From: Novacetimonas pomaceti
GTDB taxonomy: Bacteria > Pseudomonadota > Alphaproteobacteria > Acetobacterales > Acetobacteraceae
Assembly: GCF_003207955.1 (NCBI RefSeq)
Contig: NZ_NOXG01000001.1
Location: 1-64,000 of the forward strand
Direction: 5' to 3'
DNA: 64,000 bases
A model generated the notes under the pieces. That model was not told where the DNA came from and ran no database searches. It saw only the letters and a program-made list of their open reading frames with translations. Positions 17,382 to 25,470 of this stretch are shown one piece after another. Position 1 is the first letter of the stretch. Each line of letters opens with the position of its first letter. The translations under genes and the position numbers were made by a program.

Positions 17382-19778
17382 TCAGAAATTGGCGGTTATA
17401 TCGAAACCGACATTGGCGGGCGGGGCGACGACATCATGAATGTAATTGCCTGCGGGCTGGGCAAAGAATGTATTGAACTTGGAGAGGATGATATACCGGT
17501 TCAGGACATTGTTTCCGTAAAGCGACGCGGACCAGTATTCCCCCCTGTACATGACCTTCAGGTCCAGCTGGTTCCATGATGGAATATTCAGGATCGGGTC
17601 GGCGGAAGTTGCGTTCGTACCCACGTAGGTACTGTCAACCCACCGGAAATTGGCCTGGAACACAAGGCTCTTTTTTGGACCAAGCGGTACTGTGTAATCG
17701 CCACGGACACTTGCCGTCCAGTCAGGCGTGCTGGGCAGAGAGGAACCTGTCCGCACCACAGGCGCCTTTCCAACGCCGGGATGAATGACGTAATCCAGAA
17801 ATTTGCTTGGGGTATAAGCCGCGTTTGCCGTGATTTCGAACTGGTTGATGGGGCGCCACGCCACGCTGGCCTCAAACCCCGTAATCCGGCTTGCCCCGGC
17901 GTTGGTGATGGCGTTCGAGGTAATGCCGTCCCGGACAACGGTTGACTGTACCTGCTGATTTTTCAGATCGATGTCATATCCGGCCAGTTCGAGACGCAGG
18001 CTCCTGTTGACCTGTGACTTGATCCCCATTTCATAGGTGCTGGTTTCTTCGGGCGCGACAGGGCTGACATCGGTGGGAACGACCGGTGCTTTCTGGTAAC
18101 TGCCGGACTTGTAGCCCTGTGCATAACGAAGATAGACGGATGTCCCGCGCCGGATGTCATATCGCAGCGTGGCGGAAGGCAGCGCCTTGCCCCAGGAGTG
18201 GCTGCTGGGCACGTCCGTATTGAAAGAGGCCCATGATCCCAGACTGGACAGGGGGGATTTCAGGACATTGTTGGCAGGAATGACATAACGTTCTAGCCCC
18301 GCCGCGCTGACATCTTCCCAGACATAGCGTAGCCCCGCATCCAGGTGCAGCCTGGGCGTGATTGCGTATCCCACCTCCCCATACCCGGCGTAGCCGGTGC
18401 GACGCAGGGAGACGACCTGGGAATTCCAGATGCCGGAATACAGGGAATGCAGCGTGCCGTCCGGGGAATCCAGATCCGAAAGGACGTAGAAGCGGTTTGT
18501 ATATTCCCGGTCCTTGTAGGCACTGAACCCGACATTCCATGTAAAGCGTCGTGACCCGTTGGACTCGATACGGAATTCCTGCATCTTTGACTGCTGTTCG
18601 GAATAGATGTCCTGCAGGTTGTTCTGCAGTCGCGCATCGCCGACAAAATCCAGCGGGATATCCGAATTCGCCTCACGCCATGACGTGATGCTTGAAAGCT
18701 TCATGTAGGGAAGCGTGTAGCTTGCGACAATGGCCGCGCCGTAATCAACGCTGTTGGACTGATAGGCAAGATCGCCATTGACGGTATAGCAGTGACAGCT
18801 GTTCAGCGGGCCTGCGCCGTTCTGGTTGCCATTGTCGCGATGGTAATCACCGATCAGCCGGATATCGAGGTTGTCGGTAGGCGTATAACGCAGGACCGTA
18901 CGGAAACCACCTTTCTGTTCCACGCCAGTATAGCGGTTGAGGTTGATATGGTTGCCATATTCCGCGACCAGGTTCTCGCCGGGGAAATAAGGGTCGGTAA
19001 AGGGGAATTTCGATTTTCCCCTGTTATCTATGTAACCATCCGAACGGCTGTAATCCGCCAGGATGGATCCATACAGATTCCGTGCGATCTTGCCGCTGAA
19101 ATAAAGCTGCGTCCGCAATGTATTGAAGCTGTCATAACCAACTTCCGCGCGGCGTATCCGTTTTTCACTGGGCGGCGTCGTGACAATGTTGACGACCCCG
19201 GCCTCCGCATTGCGGGCAAACAGTGTATTCTGCGGGCCCTTGTAAATATCCACGCGCTGCGGATCCATAAAACCTACGTCGAAGTTCAGGGATGGCATAT
19301 AGACGCCATCAACATAGGTGCCGGTGGCGGCCTCCAGCTGCGCATTGGTGCCGACACCGCGAATGACCAGCTGCGTTGATTCCTGTGTGGGCGATAAGGA
19401 GCTTGTCGTCATGTACAGGCCCGGCGTCATGCCCAGAAGGTCCGTGGTACGCGCGACATTCAGCTGTTTCAGTTCCGCGCCGGAATAGCTGCTGATGGAT
19501 TGCGGTACCTTTATCAGTTCCTGCTTATGGCTCTGGCCTGTGACATTGATTTCCTCAGGAACGATTTTCCTGTCAGCGGTTTTTACATTGGACCCGGGTG
19601 TCGTTTTTCCCGTGGGATGCGACGCGGTCTGGTCCATCGCCGGATTGCGCTGCGTATTGCCGGCCGCGCGTGCCTTGCTGCATTCCGCGGCGGCCAACCC
19701 GAAAATCAGGGCCGGAATCGGTACAGACCCAAGAATATGCGAAAAAGAACTATAACCTTTTTCTATGTTCCTTGACAT
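17382..19778 (-). CDS. TonB-dependent receptor
   Basis: This 798-residue receptor has a signal-like N-terminus, a TonB-box-like EINVTGQ near residue 75, a plug (VPQSISSYSGAELKQLNVAR to NTLFARNAEAGVVNIVTTPP) and a barrel ending in Phe (GFDITANF). It lies 60 bases downstream of the GS-like gene in a minus-strand operon with a cysteine hydrolase and an MFS protein. The presence of enzymes of amide chemistry in the same operon suggests an amide-bearing ligand rather than a plain ferric siderophore, but no ligand-specific motif is visible. Confidence 0.9.
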   Translation of the reverse strand: MSRNIEKGYSSFSHILGSVPIPALIFGLAAAECSKARAAGNTQRNPAMDQTASHPTGKTTPGSNVKTADRKIVPEEINVTGQSHKQELIKVPQSISSYSGAELKQLNVARTTDLLGMTPGLYMTTSSLSPTQESTQLVIRGVGTNAQLEAATGTYVDGVYMPSLNFDVGFMDPQRVDIYKGPQNTLFARNAEAGVVNIVTTPPSEKRIRRAEVGYDSFNTLRTQLYFSGKIARNLYGSILADYSRSDGYIDNRGKSKFPFTDPYFPGENLVAEYGNHINLNRYTGVEQKGGFRTVLRYTPTDNLDIRLIGDYHRDNGNQNGAGPLNSCHCYTVNGDLAYQSNSVDYGAAIVASYTLPYMKLSSITSWREANSDIPLDFVGDARLQNNLQDIYSEQQSKMQEFRIESNGSRRFTWNVGFSAYKDREYTNRFYVLSDLDSPDGTLHSLYSGIWNSQVVSLRRTGYAGYGEVGYAITPRLHLDAGLRYVWEDVSAAGLERYVIPANNVLKSPLSSLGSWASFNTDVPSSHSWGKALPSATLRYDIRRGTSVYLRYAQGYKSGSYQKAPVVPTDVSPVAPEETSTYEMGIKSQVNRSLRLELAGYDIDLKNQQVQSTVVRDGITSNAITNAGASRITGFEASVAWRPINQFEITANAAYTPSKFLDYVIHPGVGKAPVVRTGSSLPSTPDWTASVRGDYTVPLGPKKSLVFQANFRWVDSTYVGTNATSADPILNIPSWNQLDLKVMYRGEYWSASLYGNNVLNRYIILSKFNTFFAQPAGNYIHDVVAPPANVGFDITANF

Positions 19779-19838
19779 GGGAACTTTGTCCTGTTTTCTG
19801 GGTATTTCTAATATTATCAGGAAATATCCTGATGCTAT

Positions 19839-21164
19839 TTAATATATGCGTGCGTATTGTTCGCAGATATTCTCCGGGCTCCAGTCCCGGGTCTTGTCCA
19901 TTTCGCATTTCTTTGCAGTGCGTATCCCTTCGATCAGGACAGGATCAAACCACTGCCGGACAACATGATCCGAAAGAAAGCATTCCAGTGCCGCGCCAAG
20001 GGTGGCAGGCAGGCGTGTTATTCCCGACTGCGCGCGTTCGGCCTCCGACAGGGCGTCGGGATCGCCGGACAGCAGCGGTGGGGTCGGCAGGCGCTGGCGC
20101 AATCCCTCCAGACCCGCGCGGACCAGGCATCCCAGGGCCCAGTAAGGGCTGGCCGTTCCGTCTGTCGGCCGGAATTCTATGTTGAAGGCACGGGCGGGAT
20201 CGGCATGGGGCGCGATCGGGCATATCCTCAGGGCCGCTTCGCGGTTCAGCGCGCCAAAGCTGCTGTAGGCGGCGCTCCAGTGATGGGGAACCAGCCGCAG
20301 ATAGGACACGACCGTCGGCGCGCACAGGACCATCAACGCCGGCATATGCCTGACAATGCCGGCCACGAACTGCCCACATCGCGCGGAGACGCCATGCGGC
20401 CGCGCGGGATCGTAAGCAACCGGCGTGCCGTCCGTCGCATCAAGGAACGAGAAATGGATGTGCAGCCCGTTGCCGACGCCATCGGGATGCAGCTTGGGCG
20501 TGAATGTGGCGCGATGCCCATGCAGGCGCGCGACTTCGCGCACGACCTCGCGCACCAGAACCGCCTTGTCCGCGGCCTGCAGGCCGGGCCGGGGGGCGCA
20601 GGCCAGTTCGAACTGGTCCTGTCCGTATTCGGGAAGTATTATTTCCGGCGCCGCGCCAATATCCGTCAATGCATCGACCAGATCCCGGCACATCGTGTCC
20701 GCGCGCCGCATGGCCTGCAGGGAAAAGGCCGGTGCAGCCCCCCATGACGCGCCCTTTATCTGGAATTCCATTTCAAAGGCACCCTGAAGGATCAGGCCGA
20801 ATTCATTTTCCAGATCCGACAGTGCCGCCTTGAGGAAGGAGCGCCCGCAACCATACCAGGGCGTTCCGTCCAGCGTGGTGATGTCACACAGCATCCCGTC
20901 CAGGGCGCCATCCCCCAGGCGGCGCGACAGGAACCGCGTCTGCGGGTCCGGAAGCAGGCGCAGGTCACCGATGCATCCCCACGGATTGTCAGCCGCGATT
21001 TCATCAAAAGGGGTGAGGCCGAGGTTGGCGGGCACCCACCCGCATCCCTTTTCCATCGCGGCACTGCGTGCGGGCAGGGGAAAGAAACGGCCGCGCGTGA
21101 TCCCGACCAGGTCATTGGTCAGCAACGCCCCGAGCGCCGTTGTCATGTGGATATCATTACTCAT
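19839..21164 (-). CDS. Glutamine synthetase-like amide ligase (possible gamma-glutamylation enzyme)
   Basis: This 441-residue protein keeps the GS fold signatures: FEMEF at 130–134, QFEL at 184–187, the nucleotide loop NGLHIHFSF at 232–240 and FRPTDGTASPYWALG in the C-terminal part. It differs enough from housekeeping GlnA to belong to a catabolic subgroup such as gamma-glutamylamine synthetases (PuuA/IpuC type), which ligate glutamate to an amine using ATP. Its ATG overlaps the stop of the cysteine hydrolase gene (ATGAGTAA), indicating translational coupling. The amine substrate is unknown. Confidence 0.8.
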   Translation of the reverse strand: MSNDIHMTTALGALLTNDLVGITRGRFFPLPARSAAMEKGCGWVPANLGLTPFDEIAADNPWGCIGDLRLLPDPQTRFLSRRLGDGALDGMLCDITTLDGTPWYGCGRSFLKAALSDLENEFGLILQGAFEMEFQIKGASWGAAPAFSLQAMRRADTMCRDLVDALTDIGAAPEIILPEYGQDQFELACAPRPGLQAADKAVLVREVVREVARLHGHRATFTPKLHPDGVGNGLHIHFSFLDATDGTPVAYDPARPHGVSARCGQFVAGIVRHMPALMVLCAPTVVSYLRLVPHHWSAAYSSFGALNREAALRICPIAPHADPARAFNIEFRPTDGTASPYWALGCLVRAGLEGLRQRLPTPPLLSGDPDALSEAERAQSGITRLPATLGAALECFLSDHVVRQWFDPVLIEGIRTAKKCEMDKTRDWSPENICEQYARIY

Positions 21165-21780
21165 GTGGCATGATCTCTGTCATGCGATGAATGACATCGT
21201 CGGTATTCGTCACCATGCAATATCCCCCAAAGGCCGTCAGCGCCGCATGATGGCGCGCGGCGGTGTATGTCGCGCATGCGTCTTCGGGCAGGACAACGCG
21301 GTAACCCCTGTCGGCAGCATCGCGCACGGCCATGTCCACGCACTGGTCGGTCAGCTGTCCGGCGACGATCAGGTGATCCGTCCCGAGATTGCGCAGGAGA
21401 TAGTCGATATTCGTGGAATTGAAGACGCCAGAAGAAGTTTTCGGAAGAACAATCTCATCCTTTATCGGGGAAAGTTCCGCGATGATCTCGCCCTGCGGGT
21501 CATCCGGCGCGATATGGATCGGTGTCAGCTTGTGATCAAGGGAACGGTCCCGCCCGTCGGAACGCAGGCTGCGGATGATGGTATGCACGACATCCACCCC
21601 CATCTGCCGTGCGGTCCGCAGAAGCCGCATCTGGTTGGGAACCGCAACCGTGGCGTTGCGATGGGTGAAATAGTCGTTATCGGCACCGGACGCGGAATGC
21701 ATCCAGACAACCTGCATGTCCACCAGAAGCAGCGCGGTCCGTCCCACTCGCATTTTTGAATTCCGTTGTCTCATCAACAT
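21157..21780 (-). CDS. Isochorismatase-family cysteine hydrolase
   Basis: This 207-residue hydrolase keeps the catalytic triad of the family: Asp21 in LLLVDMQ, Lys in VLPKTSSGVF and the nucleophilic Cys in TDQCVD. Such enzymes cleave amides, ureas or enol ethers (nicotinamidase, N-carbamoylsarcosine amidase, isochorismatase). It is the first gene of the minus-strand operon and overlaps the GS-like gene by eight bases. A role in breaking an amide or N-carbamoyl bond of the imported compound fits its neighbours but is not proven. Several Met codons occur near the start (21780, 21774, 21753). Confidence 0.85.
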   Translation of the reverse strand: MLMRQRNSKMRVGRTALLLVDMQVVWMHSASGADNDYFTHRNATVAVPNQMRLLRTARQMGVDVVHTIIRSLRSDGRDRSLDHKLTPIHIAPDDPQGEIIAELSPIKDEIVLPKTSSGVFNSTNIDYLLRNLGTDHLIVAGQLTDQCVDMAVRDAADRGYRVVLPEDACATYTAARHHAALTAFGGYCMVTNTDDVIHRMTEIMPHE

Positions 21781-21878
21781 CTATCCGTAATTGTGCGTGG
21801 ATGTGGACCATGGTCCCGTAGCCCCTGAAGATACGATGGCGTACGGGTCGATACGGTGTCAATACAATTTCATTATGG

Positions 21879-21897
21879 ACATTATATTAGATAATGT
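21879..21897. promoter_or_regulatory. Palindrome in the divergent promoter
   Basis: ACATTAT and ATAATGT form a perfect 7-bp inverted repeat with a five-base spacer between the divergent cysteine hydrolase and M20 genes. It could be the binding site of the RpiR-type regulator encoded two genes away. AT-rich content makes a chance palindrome possible. Confidence 0.35.
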
Positions 21898-21983
21898 GGA
21901 ATATCTTACATTCCTGACAGATTGTCAGTCTGCTCACGCAAAATCCGTCGCATGACGGGTCAAGGGGAAATGGAGACAGCCCG

Positions 21984-23294
21984 ATGCACGCAGCGTTTGA
22001 AAAAGTATGTGCCCTGATTGACGCGGAACAGGACTGGGCCGTGCGACACAGTCAGGCGATCGTGCGCATTCCATCCGTAAACCCCAAATTCCAGCGCGGG
22101 GAAGGCCTGAACCGGGAGGCGGACGTGCAGACCTATCTGGCCGGAATTCTGGACGGGATGGGGTTGGGGACAACGCGCTATGATGTCTTTGCCGGCCGGC
22201 CGAATCTCATTGCCTCCCTGCCGGGGGAGGATGAAACGTCCCTGATGCTCAATGGACATATCGACGTGGTTCCCGCGGGTGAGGCCGCGCGATGGTCGAT
22301 GGATCCCTTTTCGGGGGACATCCATGACGGGCGGCTGTGGGGACGGGGCGCCACGGATATGAAAAGCGGCGTGATCGCGATGATCGCCGCCCTGCGCGCT
22401 GTCCTCAAGGCGGGTTACAGGCCGCGTGGGCGCGTGGATATCCATTGCGTCGTTGATGAGGAGGCCGGCGGTTTTGGCGCGATCGACGCCGCAGCGCGTT
22501 TCCCCAGATGCCGGGCCGGCATCATCACCGAAACATCGTATGGCCGGATCCTGCCTGCGGAGGGCGGCCTGGAATGGGTACGCGTGGTCATTCCGGGCCG
22601 GACGGCGCATTCCGCATGGCGCTATACCTCCCTTTACCCGCAGCCACCGGGGCTGGAGCGCACGCCGGGCGTCAATGCCGTCGATCTGGCGGCAAAATTC
22701 CTGATCGCCATGCGCGATCTTGAACATGACTGGGCAATGACCAAAAGCCATCCCCTGATGCCGCCCGGTATGAATACGCTGCATGCGGGTGTCATTCGCG
22801 GCGGCGCCTTCGCCGATGAACGCGGCGTTCCGGCCATGATGGAAAACCCGGCCATAACGCCTGACTGCTGCGCCATTGATATCGACCTCAAATTCCTCCC
22901 GAATGAAAAAACCGCCGATGTCAGGCAGGCGTTCGAGGCATTCGTCCACCGTTTCGCACAATCCGATGACTGGCTGCGGCACAATCCGCCCCGGGTGATA
23001 TGGGAACTGGGCGGCCTGCATTTCGAACCTATGAACACGCCTGTCGACCATCCCCTTGTCCAGTCGCTGGCGGCGGGACGCAAAAGCCTGGGACTGGATG
23101 TCGAGATCACCGGTTTCGTCGGTGCGTCCGACGCAGCCCATTACGCCGCGCATGGCATCCCCTGCGCCATCTATGGCTGCTCCGGCAATAACGCCCATGG
23201 TATGGACGAGTATGTCGAGATTGACAGCATCACGGAGACGACGAAGGTGCTGGCAGGCAGTATTATGAAATGGTGTGGTATTCACGACGCATGA
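21984..23294 (+). CDS. M20-family metallopeptidase/deacylase (ArgE/DapE type)
   Basis: This 436-residue zinc enzyme shows the M20 pattern: HIDVVPAG (first metal His and Asp), GRGATDMKSGV with a bridging Asp, DEEAGG with catalytic Glu and metal Glu, and HGMDEYVEI near the C-terminus with the last metal His. Family members hydrolyse N-acyl amino acids or small peptides. It starts the plus-strand operon; its TGA overlaps the start of the RpiR gene. Together with the N-formylglutamate amidohydrolase it suggests removal of acyl groups from an amino acid conjugate. The exact substrate cannot be told. Confidence 0.85.
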   Translation: MHAAFEKVCALIDAEQDWAVRHSQAIVRIPSVNPKFQRGEGLNREADVQTYLAGILDGMGLGTTRYDVFAGRPNLIASLPGEDETSLMLNGHIDVVPAGEAARWSMDPFSGDIHDGRLWGRGATDMKSGVIAMIAALRAVLKAGYRPRGRVDIHCVVDEEAGGFGAIDAAARFPRCRAGIITETSYGRILPAEGGLEWVRVVIPGRTAHSAWRYTSLYPQPPGLERTPGVNAVDLAAKFLIAMRDLEHDWAMTKSHPLMPPGMNTLHAGVIRGGAFADERGVPAMMENPAITPDCCAIDIDLKFLPNEKTADVRQAFEAFVHRFAQSDDWLRHNPPRVIWELGGLHFEPMNTPVDHPLVQSLAAGRKSLGLDVEITGFVGASDAAHYAAHGIPCAIYGCSGNNAHGMDEYVEIDSITETTKVLAGSIMKWCGIHDA

Positions 23295-24160
23295 TGGACG
23301 GCAACATATCAATCCGCGATCACCTGATTGCCCGCAGCGCTGATCTGACCCGTTCGGAACTGAAAGTGGTCCGGGTCCTTATCGACAATTATCCGCTGGC
23401 GGTCATGGGACCGATGTCGGCATTGGCACGCCAGGCGCATGTCAGTGACCCGACCGTCATGCGCGCGGTATCGAAACTGGGATTCGACAGTTATCAGGAC
23501 ATGAAGACGGCGATGCTGGCGGAACTGGACAACAACCGGTTTTCGCCGCTGCATGTCTTGCGAAGCAAGGATACCGAGGCATTCCGTTCCGACAATGTAC
23601 ATAACGTGTTCATCGACGGGATCATCGCCAATCTGACGGCGATGCGCGACGGGTATCTTCCGCCGAATTTCCGCGCAGCACTCGACCTGCTGGGCCGTCG
23701 CCGGCGTTACGTCCATTGCCTTGGCGGTCGTTCAAGCAAATCCCTGGCCAAGCTGTTGTGCGGGCACCTGATCCAGGCGCGGCCGGGGGTGACGCACATT
23801 GATGGCGGCCCGGCGGACCTTGTCGATATACTGGTCGATTTTACGGAAAACGATACCCTGGCGGTTTTTGACTATCGCCGGTATCAGGACGATATCATCG
23901 CATTTTCCCGCGCGGCGCGGGATCGCGGCACGCGGATCCTCCTGTTTACCGACATGTGGCAGTCCCCCATCGCGGATTTTGCCGACATAACCCTCAGCGC
24001 CCCGATCGAGACCGTATCCCCTTTCGACACACTGGTCCCCGGACTTGTCCAGATCGAGACCCTGCTGGCCGCCATGATGGCGGATCAGGAAAGCCGGGTG
24101 CAGTCGCGGTTGGAAGACATCGAGGAAATCCGGGAAAAATACGGAAAAACCCTGTTTTAA
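23291..24160 (+). CDS. RpiR/MurR-family transcriptional regulator
   Basis: This 289-residue protein has an N-terminal RpiR-type HTH (LTRSELKVVRVLIDNYPLAV, MGPMSALARQAHVSDPTVMR) and a C-terminal SIS sugar-phosphate-like domain (HCLGGRSSKSLAKLLCGHL). The ATG at 23291 overlaps the M20 stop as ATGA, so the two are translationally coupled. It likely controls both divergent operons around 21.8–22.0 kb in response to a phosphorylated or otherwise small metabolite. RpiR proteins can act as repressor or activator. Confidence 0.85.
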   Translation: MMDGNISIRDHLIARSADLTRSELKVVRVLIDNYPLAVMGPMSALARQAHVSDPTVMRAVSKLGFDSYQDMKTAMLAELDNNRFSPLHVLRSKDTEAFRSDNVHNVFIDGIIANLTAMRDGYLPPNFRAALDLLGRRRRYVHCLGGRSSKSLAKLLCGHLIQARPGVTHIDGGPADLVDILVDFTENDTLAVFDYRRYQDDIIAFSRAARDRGTRILLFTDMWQSPIADFADITLSAPIETVSPFDTLVPGLVQIETLLAAMMADQESRVQSRLEDIEEIREKYGKTLF

Positions 24161-24243
24161 CAAGCATGACATTCCATACCGGAAACCGCGCATGGCCTGG
24201 TCATGCCGGTGTGTAAAGTCCTGCGACATGCATAAGGTCAAGC

Positions 24244-25041
24244 ATGAACAATACAAACGGACCAGATACATCCGCGCAATCGGAAATCGGGGCAGTGCAG
24301 GTCATCAATGCGCAAGGGCGTTCGCCCTATGTGATTTTGTGCGAACATGCATCATCGCATATTCCGCCGGCATATGGCGATCTGGGACTGCCAGAGGCGG
24401 AACGGCTGCGGCATATTGCATGGGATATCGGCGCGCGGGACATGGCCATCGCGCTTGCGCGTCGCCTTGATGCGGTGCTGGTGCTGGGAACGGTGTCGCG
24501 ACTGGTGATCGACCTCAACAGGCCGCTGCACAGCAGCAGCTCGATCCCCGAAATCAGTGAAACCACGGTCATTCCCGGCAACACGGACCTGTCCGTGGAA
24601 GAGCGCACGAAACGGCATGAACACTGGTTTCGCCCGTTCCATGAAACGGTGACGGCCATCCTTGATGAACGTGCCGCGAGGAAAAAACGTACATTACTGC
24701 TTGGCATCCATACGTTTACCCCCGTCTTCAAGGGGGAGAGACGACCATGGGCCGCCGGCATTCTTTTCGGTCATGCGCGGTCTTACGGCCGGCTGTTCAT
24801 AGAGGCGTTGCACAAGGCATCGCATTTCCCGGTTGCGGAGAATTTTCCTTACCAGATCGAACTGGATGAGGATTATGCCGTTCCCGTGCATGGCGACGGT
24901 CGTGATCTTCCCGCCTGCCTGGTGGAAATCCGGCAGGATCTGGTGGCGGACGAAACAGGCGTTACGCGCTGGGCATCGTTTCTGGCAACCGCCGCCCGTG
25001 AAGTCGAGCAGACCTTTGACGGTCAAGGGGCCGTTGATTGA
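24244..25041 (+). CDS. N-formylglutamate amidohydrolase family protein
   Basis: This 265-residue hydrolase has the family features ILCEHASSHIPPAYGDLGL, HIAWDIGARDMAIALARRL, SRLVIDLNRP and LLGIHTFTPVF. HutG-type members release formate from N-formylglutamate at the end of histidine breakdown, and related ones act on other N-acyl glutamates. No hut genes are nearby. It is the third gene of the operon after the M20 and RpiR genes (83-base gap). Its presence with a GS-like ligase suggests that glutamyl conjugates are handled here. Confidence 0.8.
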   Translation: MNNTNGPDTSAQSEIGAVQVINAQGRSPYVILCEHASSHIPPAYGDLGLPEAERLRHIAWDIGARDMAIALARRLDAVLVLGTVSRLVIDLNRPLHSSSSIPEISETTVIPGNTDLSVEERTKRHEHWFRPFHETVTAILDERAARKKRTLLLGIHTFTPVFKGERRPWAAGILFGHARSYGRLFIEALHKASHFPVAENFPYQIELDEDYAVPVHGDGRDLPACLVEIRQDLVADETGVTRWASFLATAAREVEQTFDGQGAVD

Positions 25042-25470
25042 ATCAGTCGGGCATGAAATGACGCCATACCTGCCACCTTAAGGAACGGTCCTGCGCCCCG
25101 AAACTGGGACATTCTGGGGCGTATCGCTTTTCCCGTAATGTATGGGATTTACCCGCTGCTGGCGCCTCCGGCCCGATGACGCGTCCTGCGGATGGCTGCA
25201 GGTTTTTCCGCTTATTGGGTAGAATCGCCCGGGCGGGGCGTTACGGGGATCCCTTTTGAACCGTCCGCGCGGGGCATCCTGATGGTGCGGGCGTTATGCG
25301 TTGCCGCAGGGAAGGCCAATCGCAGCCTGCCGTCACATGTTGCGGCACGCCCTGAGTCGTATCCATAGACATGTCCGTTTACCGATTGCTCACTTTTACG
25401 GAACATAATTCCGATACCAGCTTCAGCAGGCAGCACGGTTCAAGAAGTTCCGGCGGGAAAGGTATCAGAT
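25042..25470. other. Intergenic region before the Hint-domain gene
   Basis: The 430 bases have no supported ORF. A minus-strand ORF (25212–25436) has no features. The promoter of the Hint-domain gene should be within the last 150 bases; a GGCGGGAAAGG near 25451 provides a possible ribosome-binding region before the ATG at 25471. Confidence 0.4.
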
